A DNA stretch of 64,000 nt, from contig MOWL01000076.1 in the NCBI GenBank assembly GCA_002110485.1, forward strand, positions 61,411 to 125,410. The letters are read 5' to 3'. Source of the DNA: Emergomyces orientalis. Taxonomy: Eukaryota > Ascomycota > Eurotiomycetes > Onygenales > Ajellomycetaceae. Numbering within the stretch: the first letter of the stretch is position 1; every line of letters starts with the position of its first letter. The translations under genes were made by a program, and so were the position numbers. This document shows, one piece after another, positions 47,289 to 60,534 of the stretch. The notes beneath the pieces are model-generated. The model saw only the letters and a list, made by a program, of their open reading frames with translations, was not told where the DNA came from and did not search any database.

Positions 47289-47462
47289 GATTTCTTTGAG
47301 TATATTAGATAATTAGTCAAATTAAATAGTATTCTCAGATTTTTGCTATTTTTTCTACTAGAAATAGTATCTAGATTAGATTTTTCAAGAGAATCTAATA
47401 AACTAATATTGATTTTTAAAGATAAATCAATTAAATCTTCACAGACTTCTTTCTTGTGCTAC

Positions 47463-48580
47463 AAAATGAAGAGAAAAGAATTGATTTCAATGAATAATAA
47501 ATTATTCAATTGAAATGACAGTTTTTGAAAGAAAAACTGACAAAATAAATCAATTTTTTGCAGAGAAATTGATAAAAACTATTCAGAAATATTCAATATT
47601 CTAAACTTCTCCCCACATATCAAGTATGCAGCTCAAAATTGAGATTATTTTCAAAAACTGAATCAGTCACTGAAGTAAAGAAATATGAATTTGTGTAGAA
47701 TTTTCTTGATTTATTTACTCAGAGCTAAATCAAGAAAAACACTCTAACTCTTGCAAATTTTGTCTTTTTCAATTTAAAAAGCTTCTCAAAATTTCTGCTT
47801 GAAATAGGCCCCACCTCAAATCAAGATTGTATTCCTGAAATATCAATATGAATTAATACTGAATAGATTTCCTTTTCTATTCAAATTAATCTCATATATT
47901 TTACTAGATAGCTCTTAATAAATGTAATTTATTAAGTCACACAGATGAGTATGCAAATGAAGAATCAACAGACTAAATCTGTACTATTTTCTTATATAAT
48001 AATATATATATATACAAGTATGTATATATATTACTTGCAGGGACCAAGCTATTTTTTTAAACACTGATATTTCCACTTTTTCTCGTTCCGTTTTGTAGAG
48101 AGGGTAGGTTCCGGGGAATTTCTGATTGAAGGGTAGGTCACGTGTGATCTGTGCTGAGGTATTTTTTTGTCACTTTTCTGCCGGGCGAGGTAGGGCGGTA
48201 CAGGGAAAAGACTTGGCACTGGTGCAAAGGAACATGAAAATCAATCAGAGTTTTCACGCAGGTTTTGACAATGAATTGTTCAGAAAGAGATGGTCGGAAT
48301 GAATTCAAAATTGAGACAGTTGTAATATCTGGTTTGTTCTAGCTTCTATCAAAATTCTATGTAAATTGGGCCGAAACTGATGATGTTATGTGATGAAGTG
48401 TGATTTTCTTTCCCCTTAGGGGTTGCAAACACGTTTTCCTCAATAGCTTCACCAACTCGCGCTCAATTTTAATAAAAAGTGAATAAATTGCTTTCTCAAA
48501 CAAGAGCTTTCAAATGGATGTCTTTTCGTCTTCTAATTCGAAGAATTGGGCTGGTTCGGGGGAAAGCGTTTTTTGTATCC
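47463..48580. other. Unclassified centre of the inverted duplication
   Basis: 47463-48060 is AT-rich with an (AT)n tract near 47995-48035 (ATATATATATACAAGTATGTATATATAT). 48060-48580 is less AT-rich, with TGTAGAGAGGGTAGGTTCCGG and TTCTAATTCGAAGAATTGGG (an AATTCGAAGAATT near-palindrome). No gene or repeat match within the window. It could be the original flank of LINE-B or filler at the duplication breakpoint. Confidence 0.5.
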
Positions 48581-50692
48581 ACCAATTCTATTTGCTATAT
48601 ATACAAAAAATCTATTCAAAGATAGAGAAATGGAGATAGTGAGATCTCCTAGCTATGTTGATGATATAGGTCTGATTTTCAGCTCAAGAACAATAAAAGA
48701 AAATTGTGAAAATATTGAAAAAGCTGCGCAAGAGATATTTAATAGAGGAGATTTAAACCTAATTCAATTTGATATGGAAAAAACTGAATTAATTCACTTT
48801 TTTCCAAAAAGATATGAAAAGGAAATAAGTTTAAATCTATTAAATCAAGAAATAAAGCCTAAATCAGTTGTAAGATGGCTAGGAATCTGGCTGGATTCAA
48901 AACTCAATTTTAAATCTCATATTCAAAAAAGAATGGCTCAAGCTGAAAGAGTTTTAAATAGTATAATACAACTTTCTAATACTGAAAGGGGTTTATCATT
49001 TCAAGCTATGAGACAGCTATACATTGCATGTATAGCATCTATTTCTGATTATGGTGTTCAGATATGGTGGAAGAACCAGAAACACTTCATAGATAAGTTT
49101 CAAAAATTGCAGAATACAGCTTTAAGAAGAATTCTGGGAGCTTTCAAAACCTCTCCATGTAGAGCTATGGAAATAGAAGCTTCTATATCACCTCCTGAAA
49201 TAAGATTTGAGAAGATATGCAAGAATTATGCACTGAGAATCATGAAAATGCCAGATATTCATTCAATTAGAAAAAGAATATCTACATCTTATCCTCCAAT
49301 TCAATCTGGAAATGACTTAGATTGGAATAGATATCTAGATTGGAATGAAAGTCAAGAAAATCAAGAAAATGAGAGAAATAGAAAAAAAATCCCTTCTCAA
49401 CTATATAGAGTATGCTCAATGATTAAAAATGAGTTCTCCTCATTAAATATTGAAAAGATTGAACACAAAAAGCTATATCCATGGAAAGAAAAACTAGGCT
49501 CAATGATTTCAATTGAAATAAGCGCATTATCAAAACCAGAAGAAGCTGAGAATCATAGAAGAATAATAGAGAAAATTGATTTTAAAAAGTCAATTCTAAT
49601 CTATTCAGATGGTTCAATGAATGAAAATAAAGGCCTAGGAGCTGGAATAGCATATACAGAAGATAATTACAAATATACATCAGATTCATGGAATATTGGA
49701 AATGAATGTGAAGTATTTGATGTTGAATTATATGCTATTATGAAAGCTTTTAAACTGATAGAAATAAAAGCTTCAAAAAGAAAAGATATGAAAGAAGCAT
49801 GGATTTTTTCAGATAGTCAAGCAGCTTTGAAAAGAATTCAAAAAAATGAAATTCATAATAATCAAATGAATATAGAAGTAATTCTAAAGATATGCAAAAG
49901 AATTCAATTAAAATATAAGACAAAGATATATCTGAGCTGGGTTCCTGCTCATATAAATATACATGGAAATGAGCTTGCTGATGAAGCAGCAAAGAAAGAA
50001 ACAGAACTAAATATTGCAAGTTCAAAAATAGTTTCATGGTCTTTTATTAAAAGAAAGATAAAAGAGAATTGCTTAGAAAAATGGCATAAAATATGGGAAA
50101 AACAAAGAAAAAGTCCTCACTATCTTAGATTTGAAACTAAATCTAAATGGAAATCATGCTCTATTAAGTGCAAGAAGAAGCTTTTCTTCTCAATTATTCA
50201 ATTGAAACTAGATTATGACTATTTCAAATCTTATTTGAAAAGAATATCTGATATTGAAAGTGAAAATTGTGAATATTGTGACTCTCTTGAAGACCCAGAA
50301 TATATCTTAATGAATTGCTCATTAAATCAAGAACTTAGAGCTGAACTGAGATATAAATATAAACTGAGAGAAATGAATATGAAACTACTATTTTCAACTG
50401 AAATAGACAGTCAATATTTAATTGATTTTCTCAATGAAACTCAAATAGCTACTAGAAATCAATTCTATTTCAAAGATGAAAATATAAATGAATGAGAATC
50501 TGAAATATTCTTTATAAAAACTGCTAGATATTATATAATATCTCACTATTTCTTTTGTGTTAGAGTCTGTCTTTTATTTCCTTTGTATTCATGTCATGAG
50601 TTATTTTGTCTATCATTAATTTATTTTCTTTGTAATCACTTGAAAATTATATGAAAAAAGAGAATATTATTATTATTATTATTATTATTATT
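48581..50692 (+). mobile_element. LINE-B (right copy), 5' truncated, 3' complete
   Basis: Begins inside RT at CACCAATTCTATTTGC and runs through RNase H and a Cys-rich end to TGA 50493-50495, then a 170 bp 3'UTR and an (ATT)n tail at 50665-50692. The open frame starts upstream at 48546 in unrelated sequence. Protein motifs: YVDDIGL, ILIYSDGS, IFSDSQAALKR, VPAHINIHGNELADEAAKK (end of RNase H), CEYCDSLEDPEYILMNC. It matches the left copy over 1.3 kb with only a few C/T or G/A differences (for example A to V and S to N), so both derive from one insertion split by the inverted duplication. Confidence 0.88.
50665..50692. repeat. (ATT)n microsatellite between LINE 3' ends
   Basis: About nine ATT units at the meeting point of LINE-B (plus) and LINE-A (minus). 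It is probably a 3' tail generated by target-primed reverse transcription; which element owns it is unclear. Confidence 0.8.
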
Positions 50693-50989
50693 TCTACACC
50701 ACTTGATCCCGAGGATATGTGGGGAGGCAGCTAGTATACAAAGTGAGAAAAACCTTGAGCTATCTAGTATAGCTCTGGCCTAAAAACCCCCTGAACAGCA
50801 AATCTATTCAACATTTATAATTGCTTCAAGTACCGCGGAGCAGCTCCCGCTGCTCTTAGAGAAGATGGTGCATAGCACTGTGAGAAGACAAGAAAACCCC
50901 CTATATCATCATCACCCCTGTCTGAACATAAAAAGACTTCTAATGAATGTGGCACCTCATGCTGTGTGTCTGCCGCTCATCGCGCAGAC

Positions 50990-51110
50990 TTCAACGTCCT
51001 GGAGTGCTTGTAGCGCGCAGGCCACTCAACTCCGCGCTTGTAGCGCGCCCGGTTGCCCAACTTCGCGCTTGCAGCGCGCCAGTCCACCCAGATCCGCGCT
51101 TCAAGCTCAC
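50990..51110. repeat. GC-rich hairpin repeat in the LINE-A 3' region
   Basis: Three or four units of about 36 bp built on the palindrome CGCGCTTGTAGCGCG. Related CGCGCAACAGGCGC-type units occur in the endonuclease region (41215-41335 and its mirror 54101-54221). Confidence 0.75.
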
Positions 51111-54100
51111 TATCTCCTGGTCGGGCCTCGCTCTTCGCGCCCTTCACCCTCTGATATGCGCCAGCCGCGTTTCTTAGTTGTGCTGTGCATCTCATTCCGC
51201 CCTTCTCTCACTTAACACCTTGGCTAGGGAGAACTGTCTGAGGATGTCCTGCTTGAGCCACCACTTGGTGAGCCTGTGCAGTTCTTCCTTGGTGTCCAGC
51301 AATCACTTCTTATCCACTCTGCCCTCCTGCTCCAGCTCCGCGCGTTCCCCACTGAATCGTGTACAGTGTATCATCACATGCAGCACCGTTTCATGCTCAT
51401 ATCCACATGGACATTTCAGTGTGGGGAAGTCAGGAACTCTTCTTCTGTGGAGGAACGCTGCAAGGCCTGTCTTGCCGGTACGCAGCTGGACTATCAATGA
51501 GCTTCGGGCCTTGCTCAGGCCCTCATGCCATCTTAGTAGCTCTACATCCGGGGGCCTGCCAAACAGTTCTCCCCATGGTGTTGTGCGCGCTCTTCATCTG
51601 TTCCGCCATCTTATCATTGCCTCCTCCCTCACTCATCTCTTGAAGGCTCAGTTACACACACTGTTTTCTTGTCTTTTCTGCTTTTTCAGTTGCTTTGCCT
51701 GTCTCACCCAATTTACACTCCACCCCTGCTGCATGCTCACTGGGTGCAGTACTGCCTCCACTGACTGCATTCCTCTGTTATTCCTTCTGCGAAGTCTGGC
51801 TCTGACCTGCACACATGCCTGTTTTATCTGCTCCATGATTCCTGACTCCTTAAGCTGCTCAGTTGCTCTGGCCACCACACTGTCTAGATGTATCTCCAGA
51901 GGCAGTGTGGCTGTCTCCGCCTCCAGTGAGGTGATTGGAGTAGCTCTGTAGGCCCCTGCAATGACCTGTAGGCATTTATTTTGAATCTTCTCCAGGCTGG
52001 CTAGCAGCTGGCGTTGATGTCGCGGTTCATGTTGTGTCGCCTGTGGTTGATGCCATGCCAGCGCTCCGTATCCTATTGCGGGCCTTATCACTGCATTGTA
52101 GACCCTCCGGGCATGCTGCAGTGGCAGGCCCCAGGTTGACTGTGTTGTCTGAGTTAGGGCACCTATCTGCGATTTCGCTCTGCCTACCACCTTACTGACA
52201 TGGCTACGCCACCTCAGCTTAGGGTCAAGCCAGATGCCTAGCACCCGCATCTCCCTCTGTGGCTTGATCACTTGCTGTGGCAATTGCAGTGAGTGTTCTA
52301 GATTGAATCTAGTTCTTGTTCTGGTAAAGTGCATGAGCTCATACTTCTGTGGTGCAAAGATTGCCCCATGTCTGCTCGCCCAACGCTCACAGCTGGCATG
52401 GATCCGCGCCAGATGCGCACAATTCGCTTCAGTTGAGTCGCCATATGCTAGAATGTTCACATCGTCTACAAATCCTATGCAGCTGACAGGCTCACTTCGT
52501 GGTGCACATATTCTGAGCAACTCCTCATTGTAGAATAAGAACAGAATGGGTGACAAGGGTGATTCCTGTGGGATGCCTGCATTCACCTCAAAGGCTTCAG
52601 TTTCCTGCTCATCAAATACTAGTGTCGCCTTGCGCCCCTGCATGAATGAGTTGACCCATCCAGTCAGCTGTCTGGGCAGTCCTCTTTTTCTTAGAATGTG
52701 CACTAGGCGATTTCTGAGCACTCTGTCATAGGCCCCTGAGATGTCCAGTGACAGCACTGAGGCCACTGCTCCCTGCTCCTCTCACACTGTGCGAATCTGC
52801 GCCAGTAACAGAGCAATTGCTGTTTCTGTGAAGCAGTCTCCTCGCGCCCCCATTTGCTGAGCTGGTAGCATCCCATGTTTCTCTGCCAGAGACCTTATTT
52901 TCTTGGCTGTTGCAGCCTCTACAATTTTACCTAGGGTGTCAAGTAGTGCAATCGGCCTCCAGGCTCCCACTTCACTGTAGTCCTTCTTTCCTGGCTTCTT
53001 GAGCACCACCGTGCGCGCTGTTTTGAATATCTGTGGGTAGTACTCCCAATGCCAGCAGGCCTGTGTAAGCTCAGTTATTGCTGTGATGAACCTTGAGCCT
53101 AGCATTTTGAGGAAGCGGTTGGGGATGCCGTTGGTACCCGGGGCCTTGTCGTTTGGAAGCCTAGCAATCAGCGCTGCCATGGCCTCCTCTGTGAGCACTA
53201 TCATGTCAGTCACACTCTGCGGCTGTGTTCCCACGTTCATGTCATCTTCCCTTGCCGCCAAAGGCTCTGAGAAGAACCGCGCCCGTAGTAGTTCAGCCTT
53301 GTCCTGGAATGCAGTGGCTCGCACCTTGGTTACACCCAAGGCCTCTGGCATTCCCCTAAGCGGTGGCAGTCTTGCCGGTTGCTTGGTCTCGTTGGTGTGT
53401 GTGCGACCCCACTTTGCCAGCTTCCAGAGCAGTTTAGGATCCGTGCCAGCACTGTTCATTAGATCGCGGAAGCTGGCAGTCTTGGCCAGCTTTATTTCCT
53501 TGTTTCACCTGTTGTGAGCATGTCTTCTTTCCTTCTCAGTGCTGTCTGCATCTCTCATGGTTCTCTTGTACTCACTCACTGCTTGCGTCACTCTGTTGGA
53601 CCACCACGAGCGACTCTGCTTGCAGATGCGCGCGTGTTTAGCATGTTTCTCTGCTAGCTCATTGATGAATTCACTTAGATAGTTTGCATAGCAATCAATC
53701 TCTGCTGTTGAGCCAAAGCTGTTGCAACATTGTAGCTCTTGGCAGTCCTTTTGCAGCTGCTGTATATTCACTTGCTGCCAGTTGCGTTTTTCCCTTAGTA
53801 CCACAGGTATGTCGATGGCCAACTTAGTGACCACTGGTAGATGATCTGATGCCATATCCGCCTCGTGTGCGACCCGGCATTCCAGTACCCCTGCACTCAG
53901 GTTCTCTGAGAGAAAGATTAGGTCCAAGGTGGTGCCAGTGCTTCTGTGGTCCTGCCATGTAATCTCTCCCCGTGGTGTTGCCAGCTGCAGTCCGAGAGCA
54001 TCCACCTGTGCTATGAGCTCCCATGCCAGGTCAAAGTCCTGTCTCACTCGCTCACCTCCCCACTTTGAGTGATGCACATTGAAGTCTCCCAGCACCACTA

Positions 54101-54221
54101 CCTCCGCCTGCCGCGCTTCCGCACCCTGACTTTGCGCTTGTTGCGCGTCTGCACCCTGATCTCGCGCTCGTAGCGCACTTGTGTCTGGGTCTTGCGCCTG
54201 TTGCGCACATCGCCCCTGAGT
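54101..54221. repeat. GC-rich repeat inside LINE-A endonuclease (right)
   Basis: Mirror of 41215-41335. Imperfect 30-36 bp units encode Ala/Gln/Arg repeats (RARDQGADAQQAQSQGAEAR) inserted just before the VVLGDFN catalytic motif. Confidence 0.75.
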
Positions 54222-57200
54222 TCGCGCTGGTAGCGAGGCCTCGGCCTCCTCCACCACCGCTTGTAGCTCAAGGATGGGGGAACTCTCTGGCACAGTTGTG
54301 TAGCTGCCTGGTGGAGCAGCGTAGACATTGAGCATTAGTAGTGGTCCTCTTACCGTGTTCACAGTGAGCAATGCCATGGATTCTGTAATGACCCTGACAT
54401 CCCATGCTGTTGCCTTCAGTCTTTTGTTGATGAGGAAGCCCACCCTGGCCTCCTTGATCTGCATGCCTGCCTGCCAGAATCCACAGTTGGCCGGGCATGT
54501 TGTACCCCTTCCAGATTCCCTCTGCATCCATGGTTCCTGCAGTGCGATGATGTTGTAGTTTAATGCTGTTTCAGGCTTGGCCAGTAATGTGTTCATCACC
54601 TTGTTTGAGTTATGCACATTGTATTGTAGTATATGGACTTGCTCACTCATGGTTCACCCATGTCTTGGTCCTGCGTGGAGTCTGGTCGCGCTGGGCATGC
54701 ATAGTCACTGAGCGAGCCCCATTGCTGCGCGCCAGCTCTTGCCACATTCATGAGTCTGCCGACCTTGTGCTGAACAATCAGAGGGTCCTCTCCTGTGATT
54801 CTGCTATGCTTTCTGGGGGTGATCCAACCCTCCTCATCTGGTGTTTGCACCACAAAGCACCTTGGCTGGTTCTTGAGAGCCTCCTTGGCCAGTGAAACTG
54901 CAGTCTGTTGTTCAGAGCATCTTGCAGACCATGCTGGGTGATCTCCTTCACAGTTACAGCAGACTGCCTTCTTTCCTTCCAGTGCTGCGGGGCAGGTCTT
55001 GTCCGTGTGTCCCTCTGCTGCACAGTGCCCACAGATATCACCCTTGCGGCAGAATCTGGCTATGTGTCCATATTGCTGGCAGCTGTAGCATCAGGTGACC
55101 TGAGCCTCCCTGTGGAAGATTTCAACCATGCAGAATTCATTCCCCAGAATGATGCCATTCTCCACAAGCGTGTTTGCCTGCTGCGGTGTGGCTACATGTA
55201 GGATAATGCTTCCATGAGGCCGCTGCTGTTTAGCTAGCCGCTTTGTGACCCTGTGGATGAGTACTCTGCATCTGAGAGATGAGTTCTGCTTGTAGACATT
55301 CTTCACTGCTTTATCTGAGCTAACCCAGCTAATGACACTGATAGATGCACTCTTAATCAATACTGCATACATCTTCTTTCTCATGTGTGCCTTGTTGCCC
55401 CATTTCTCCACTCATTCATTACTTTTTGTCAGCTCGGCCTTCGTGCTGGGGTTGTCTGCGACCAGGATCAGATCACCACTAGACATGTATCTTGCTGCAA
55501 CTATGGTGCCAGTGATCACATCTTTGATGGTCCCATTTACCTTTCTCACAATGGCCTCTGGGGTGCGTTCCTCCACTGGCAGTGTGTCACAGTTGTGGTG
55601 AGATATCACCACCTCTCTCAATGCACGCCCGGTTACTATCTTTGCTGGCGGCTCTCCATTGGCTGCTATGCGCGCCCATGAGGTCTCACTGTCCAGCATG
55701 TTGCATCTTTCATTTTGCTGTGATGTGCTTGTAGCATTCTCTAGCTTCTTTAACATATTGTCAAGCAGGTTCTCCTTGAGCTCATTCACTGCCTTCAGAG
55801 CTCTCTGAATATACAGTAATTCTTTCTTATTAATCTTCTTGTCTTTCTCCCTCTCTCTAAGAGCCTCGGTGATCATGCGCAGTGTTGCTGCCATACCATT
55901 TGTTGCTGCATCTCCTGCCTGCGCGGCTCCAGGTACGCGTCGCGCCGCGCGCGCACCCACATTCCCTGCACCACCATTCGCGCTCACAGCCTCAACCATG
56001 GTGTTTGAGAGTGTGTGAGCGAGCTGATGCCCTTCAAGACCCTCTGCAGTATGAAAGCGATCGCGATTTAGATGTAAAAGAATAAAATAATTTTTGATGA
56101 GGTTTCTCGAAAAAAAGAGAATATAAATAATCTTTAAAAATATTTATAAATAAATAATAAAAAAAGAAAAATCAATTTACTGACTATTCTGAGCTGGAAT
56201 TCAAGTATTGCAAGTGCTATTTATTTGAAGAAAAAATGTATATTAATTAGTTTTAAAGTTAGAAAAATCCTGAGACTCTTTGAGTCTCAGGTAGATATCA
56301 TAGTCTCTGACTGCATATATCTATAATGGAAGAATAATAATAATAATAACAATGAAAATAGAAGATTATGAAGAAAAAATAATATTCAATATCACTTGAA
56401 CTGAAGAATATGACATGATACTCAGATATTCTTGATTACAGAAGCATAACCTGAAAATTAACTGATGAGAGAGACTATTAAAACTAACAAAATGTGAATA
56501 TTCTTCAAGATCAGAAACTCTGAAGTCTAGCAGTCACAGCAAAGAGAAGATCAGAAGTCAAGCTATAAACAAGCAGATTCAAGTAATAAAGAAAGTCAGA
56601 AAATCTAAAAATCAACTGACAAAAGAATCAACAAATCTAAAGACTGTGAACAAAATAATATCAGAGAAGTATTCAAAGTTTCAAGAAATATTTAATGAAA
56701 AAGAATCTTCACAAAGTCTACTGAAACACAGAGAATGAAATCATGAGATATCATTATAAGAAAAAAAAAAGCCTGTCTACTCAGTAATATACAGAATGAC
56801 TGAGAAAGAATTATCTGAATTACAGAAATATTTGAATGAAAATAAAGTCAAAGAATTCATACACTTATCTATATTATCAGTAGATTACTCAGTGATATTC
56901 ATCTCAAAGAAAGATGGCAGTCTACAATTATACATGAATTACAGACAACTGAACAGCATAATAATAAAGAATTAATACTTGCTATCTCTCATTGAGAAAA
57001 TATAAGATAGGTTTCAAAAAGTTATCTGATTCACAGCATTGAATCTAAGGGAAGCTTACAGCCTAGTATAAATGAAGAAAGGTGAAGAATGAAAAACTAT
57101 ATTTAAAACAAGATTTGAACTATTTGAATATCTGATCATGTCTTTCAGACTGACCAACACACCAGCAACCTTTCAAGCAATGATCAATCAAGTACTATAC

Positions 57201-57402
57201 AAATATTTGGACAAATTTGTGGTGGTATACCTAGATGATATACTGATATACATCAACAGAAACAAAATCAATCATACTGAAAAAGTTAAGAAAGTTTTAT
57301 AAAAACTAAAAGAAAATCACCTGCTCTTGAAATCAGAGAAATATGAATTCTACAAAAAAGAAGTTAAATTTTTAGAACATGTTATCTCTACAGAAGAAAT
57401 AT

Positions 57403-57750
57403 TGAAGTGGAATAAGGGGTTGTGCGCTTTTGGCGGCACGTGGGCAGGAGCAGCAGGATCGTAAGAAGGTTGGTAAGTTCGCCGTGTATACAATATTCTA
57501 TTCAACGAGCTATCCAAATAGCAATACAAAAGAACACATAGGAGATTCAAATATAGAAGAAGAACAAGCAATCAATCACATATCAAATCACACAATCAAA
57601 AAGGAGCAATCTCACTGCTCTGCGTACAATCAATCTTCGCCGAATCCACACGTGTGTCAAAGAATAATGGGAATATGAGGCAGCCATGCCAAACAAATAT
57701 ATGAGGCGGTCTCGGCGAAAAGTAATACCACGCCGAGATTCCCCACCACA
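57403..57750 (-). repeat. Solo LTR in Gypsy-2 RT (right)
   Basis: Mirror of 37686-38033, flanked by ATAT on both sides, 348 bp. Confidence 0.92.
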
Positions 57751-58322
57751 ATATGAATGAATCCAGATAAGATACAAGCTATAATGAACTGATCTGCATC
57801 TAAAAATGTCACAGAAGTACAGTCTTTCCACAGATTAGCAAACTATTATCAAATCTATATTGAATGATTTTCAGAAATAGCATAATGTCTGACAAAGCTC
57901 TTCAAGAAAGATACATCATTTATATAAGAGAAGAAATAACAAAGAGTCTTCAAAAAAATAAAAGAAGTATTTCAATAAGAGAAAATGAGAAAGCATTTTG
58001 ACCCAGAGTAATCAAATTTTATTGACACAGATGCATCAGACTGTGCCATAGAAGCAAGACTACAGCAACCTGATGAGCAAGAAAAATCAAGACTTATAGT
58101 CTGTTTCACAAGAACAATGACACCAGCAGAACAGAACTATGATGTTCATGACAAAGAATTGTTAGCTATAGTGACAGCATTGAAGAAGTGGAGAGTATAC
58201 TTGAAAGAAGCAAGACATCAAGTTATAATATTATTGAATTATTACAACTTACAATACTTCATCACTACAAAAGAATTAACACAAAGACAAGCAAGATAGT
58301 CAGAAATTTTAGCAGCTTATAA

Positions 58323-59022
58323 TGTGGTGGGGAATCTCGGCGTGGTATTGAAGTGGAATAAGGGGTTGTGCGCTTTTGGCGGCACGTGGGCAGGAGCAGC
58401 GGGATCGTAAGGAGGTTGGTAAGTTCGCCGTGTATACAATATTCTATTCAACAAGCTATCCAAATAGCAATACAAAAGAACACGTAGGAGATTCAAATAT
58501 AGAAGAAGAACAAGCAATCAATCACATATCAAATCACACAATCAAAAAGGAGCAATCTCACTGCTCTGCGTACAATCAATCTTCGCCGAATCCACACGTG
58601 TGTCAAAGGATAATGAGAATATGAGGCAGCCATGCCAAACAAATATATGAGGCGGTCTCAGTGAAAAGTAATACCACGCCGAGATTCTCCACCACAGTAT
58701 TACTTTTCGCTGAGACTGTCTCATATATTTGTTTGGCATGGCTGCCTCATATTCTCATTATTCTTTGACACACGTGTGGATTCGGCAAAGATTGATTGTA
58801 CGCAGAGCAGTGAGATTGCTCCTTTTTGATTATGTGATTTAATATGTGATTGATTGCTTGTTCTTCTTCTATATTTGAATCTCCTACATGTTCTTTTGTA
58901 TTGCTATTTGAATAGCTCATTGAATAGAATATTGTATACACAGCAAACTTACCAACCTTCTTACAATCCCGCTGCTCCTGCCCACATGCCGCCAAAAGCG
59001 CACAACCCCTTATTCCACTTCA
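58323..59022. repeat. LTR nested within an LTR (right)
   Basis: Mirror of 36414-37113: outer LTR with a 348-bp inner LTR at 58349-58696 in opposite orientation. The same 4-bp duplications appear, reverse-complemented. Confidence 0.92.
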
Positions 59023-60534
59023 ATAATTTCAAGATCAAATACTGCAAAGAGAAAGAAAACATTTGAGCTGATACACTGAGCTGAAGATCAGATCTAATGA
59101 TCAAAGAAAAGCAGAAACAAGCACTTTTCAAAATAAATGATAAAAAAAATATGATTTTTAATTCACAAGCAATCAGAGCAACATACACAATCACAAAACA
59201 ATTATCAACACTGGAAAAAATTAAGAAAGCAATGAAAAGCAATTCATGAATAAAAATAAACAATAGAATATTGAATATTGACAGACTGACAATATACAAC
59301 AAACAAGTATATGTGCCTAAAGAAGTGAGACAAGATGTATTAAGAGAAGAACATAACATGATAACTGCAGAGCACTTTGAAGTTGAGAAGACAACAGAAA
59401 GAATAACAGAGATATACTACTGATCAGAAATGTGAACAGATATCTGAGACTACATTAAAAAGTGTGAAACTTGCAGAAGAGTAAAATTCAAAAGACACAC
59501 ACTTTATGAATAATTACAGTCAATATCACCATCTCAAAAATCATGGAAATCAATTGCAATGAATTTCATAGTCAAACTACTGAAATCAAAGAAATCACAG
59601 ACCAAAGAAGCATATGATTTGATACTCACAGTTATCAATAGATTAACAAAATATGCCTGTTTTATATCTTACAGAGAGGCTACATCAGCACCAGAAACAG
59701 CACACATAGTACTCAAAAATGTGTTTGCTAACTATGAAATGCCAAAAGAAATCATCATCAATCAGAATCAAAGATTTGCTTCAAAATTCTGGCAAACCTT
59801 GACAACACAAATAGAGATTGAAAGTAAGCTTTCAACAGTCTATTATCTGTAAACAGATGAACAAACAGAACAGTTAAATCAAACAGTTAAACAATATTTA
59901 CAATGTTATATCAATTATCAACAAAGCAATTGAATAGAACTATTACTCATGGCACAATTAACATATAACAGTTCAAAGAATGTGATCACAGGGTTTACAC
60001 CATTTTTCACAAACTATGATAGAGAACTGAATATTCTACAAGAAAAATTATCAAATGAGATAAAGACACAAGAAGCTGAACTAAAAACAGAACAGTTTAA
60101 AGAACTGCACAATTATCTGTAAAAAGAAATTGAGTTTATGAACATTCAAATGAAATACTATTATAACAGAAAATGTCAGAAGACATCTTATTTTAAAGAA
60201 GAGAAGAAAGTGTTCTTATTATAATAGAATATTAAAATCAAGAGATCAAATGAAAAATTGAATCATAAAAAGTTGAAATTATTTAAAATTATAGAAAAAA
60301 CAGAATCTGTTAACTATAAACTTTAACTATTAAAAATTATGTGAATACACTCAACTTTTCATGTCTCATTACTGGAAAAAGCTTCATAAAACACTAAACT
60401 CTACAAAACAGAAGTCAATCTCAAAGAAGAAGAATACAAAGTCAAAAAAATTCTGAATAAATAAAAGATTAGTAGAAAGAATCACTATCTTATCAAATGA
60501 AAAGAGTGTGATATCTCAGAAAACATCTGAAAAT

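Larger units (their letters stand above)
42349..47462 (-). mobile_element. LINE-B (left copy), 5' complete, 3' truncated
   Basis: The 5' end is placed at 47462, where two independent copies share their limit (CTAC). It contains an intact ORF1 and most of ORF2, AT-rich and almost free of CpG. The 3' end (end of RNase H, 3'UTR, tail) was deleted at 42349-42351, where the sequence jumps into LINE-A through the shared ATC. The complementary 3' half survives in the right copy. Confidence 0.88.
50693..56076 (-). mobile_element. LINE-A (right copy), full length
   Basis: About 5.4 kb. ORF1 begins at ATG 55999 (zinc knuckles near 55090-54900), and ORF2 at ATG 54650. The endonuclease runs 54650-53600. 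RT runs about 53160-52000 (APGTNGIPNRFLKML, WRPIALLDTLGKIVE, QQMGARGDCFTETAI, LSLDISGAYDRVL, GIPQESPLSPILFLFYNE, IGFVDDVNILAYG). A downstream Cys-His motif lies near 51410 (CPCGYEHETVLHVMIHC). No RNase H motif was recognised. In-frame stops are TGA only (55412, 55091, 53505, 52782, 51648 and several more towards 50940), four of them at conserved-Trp positions. As read it cannot make full-length proteins. 5' and 3' limits are approximate. Confidence 0.87.

Noticed and set aside
48546..50495. A stand-alone 649-aa gene starting at 48546
   Set aside because: The first dozen codons are unrelated flank fused by chance to a 5'-truncated LINE-B ORF2.
57430..57678. Recurring 82-codon frames (MAARGQEQ type) at many places
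   Set aside because: They are the LTR itself read through; their conservation is due to LTR copies, and they lie in non-coding repeat.
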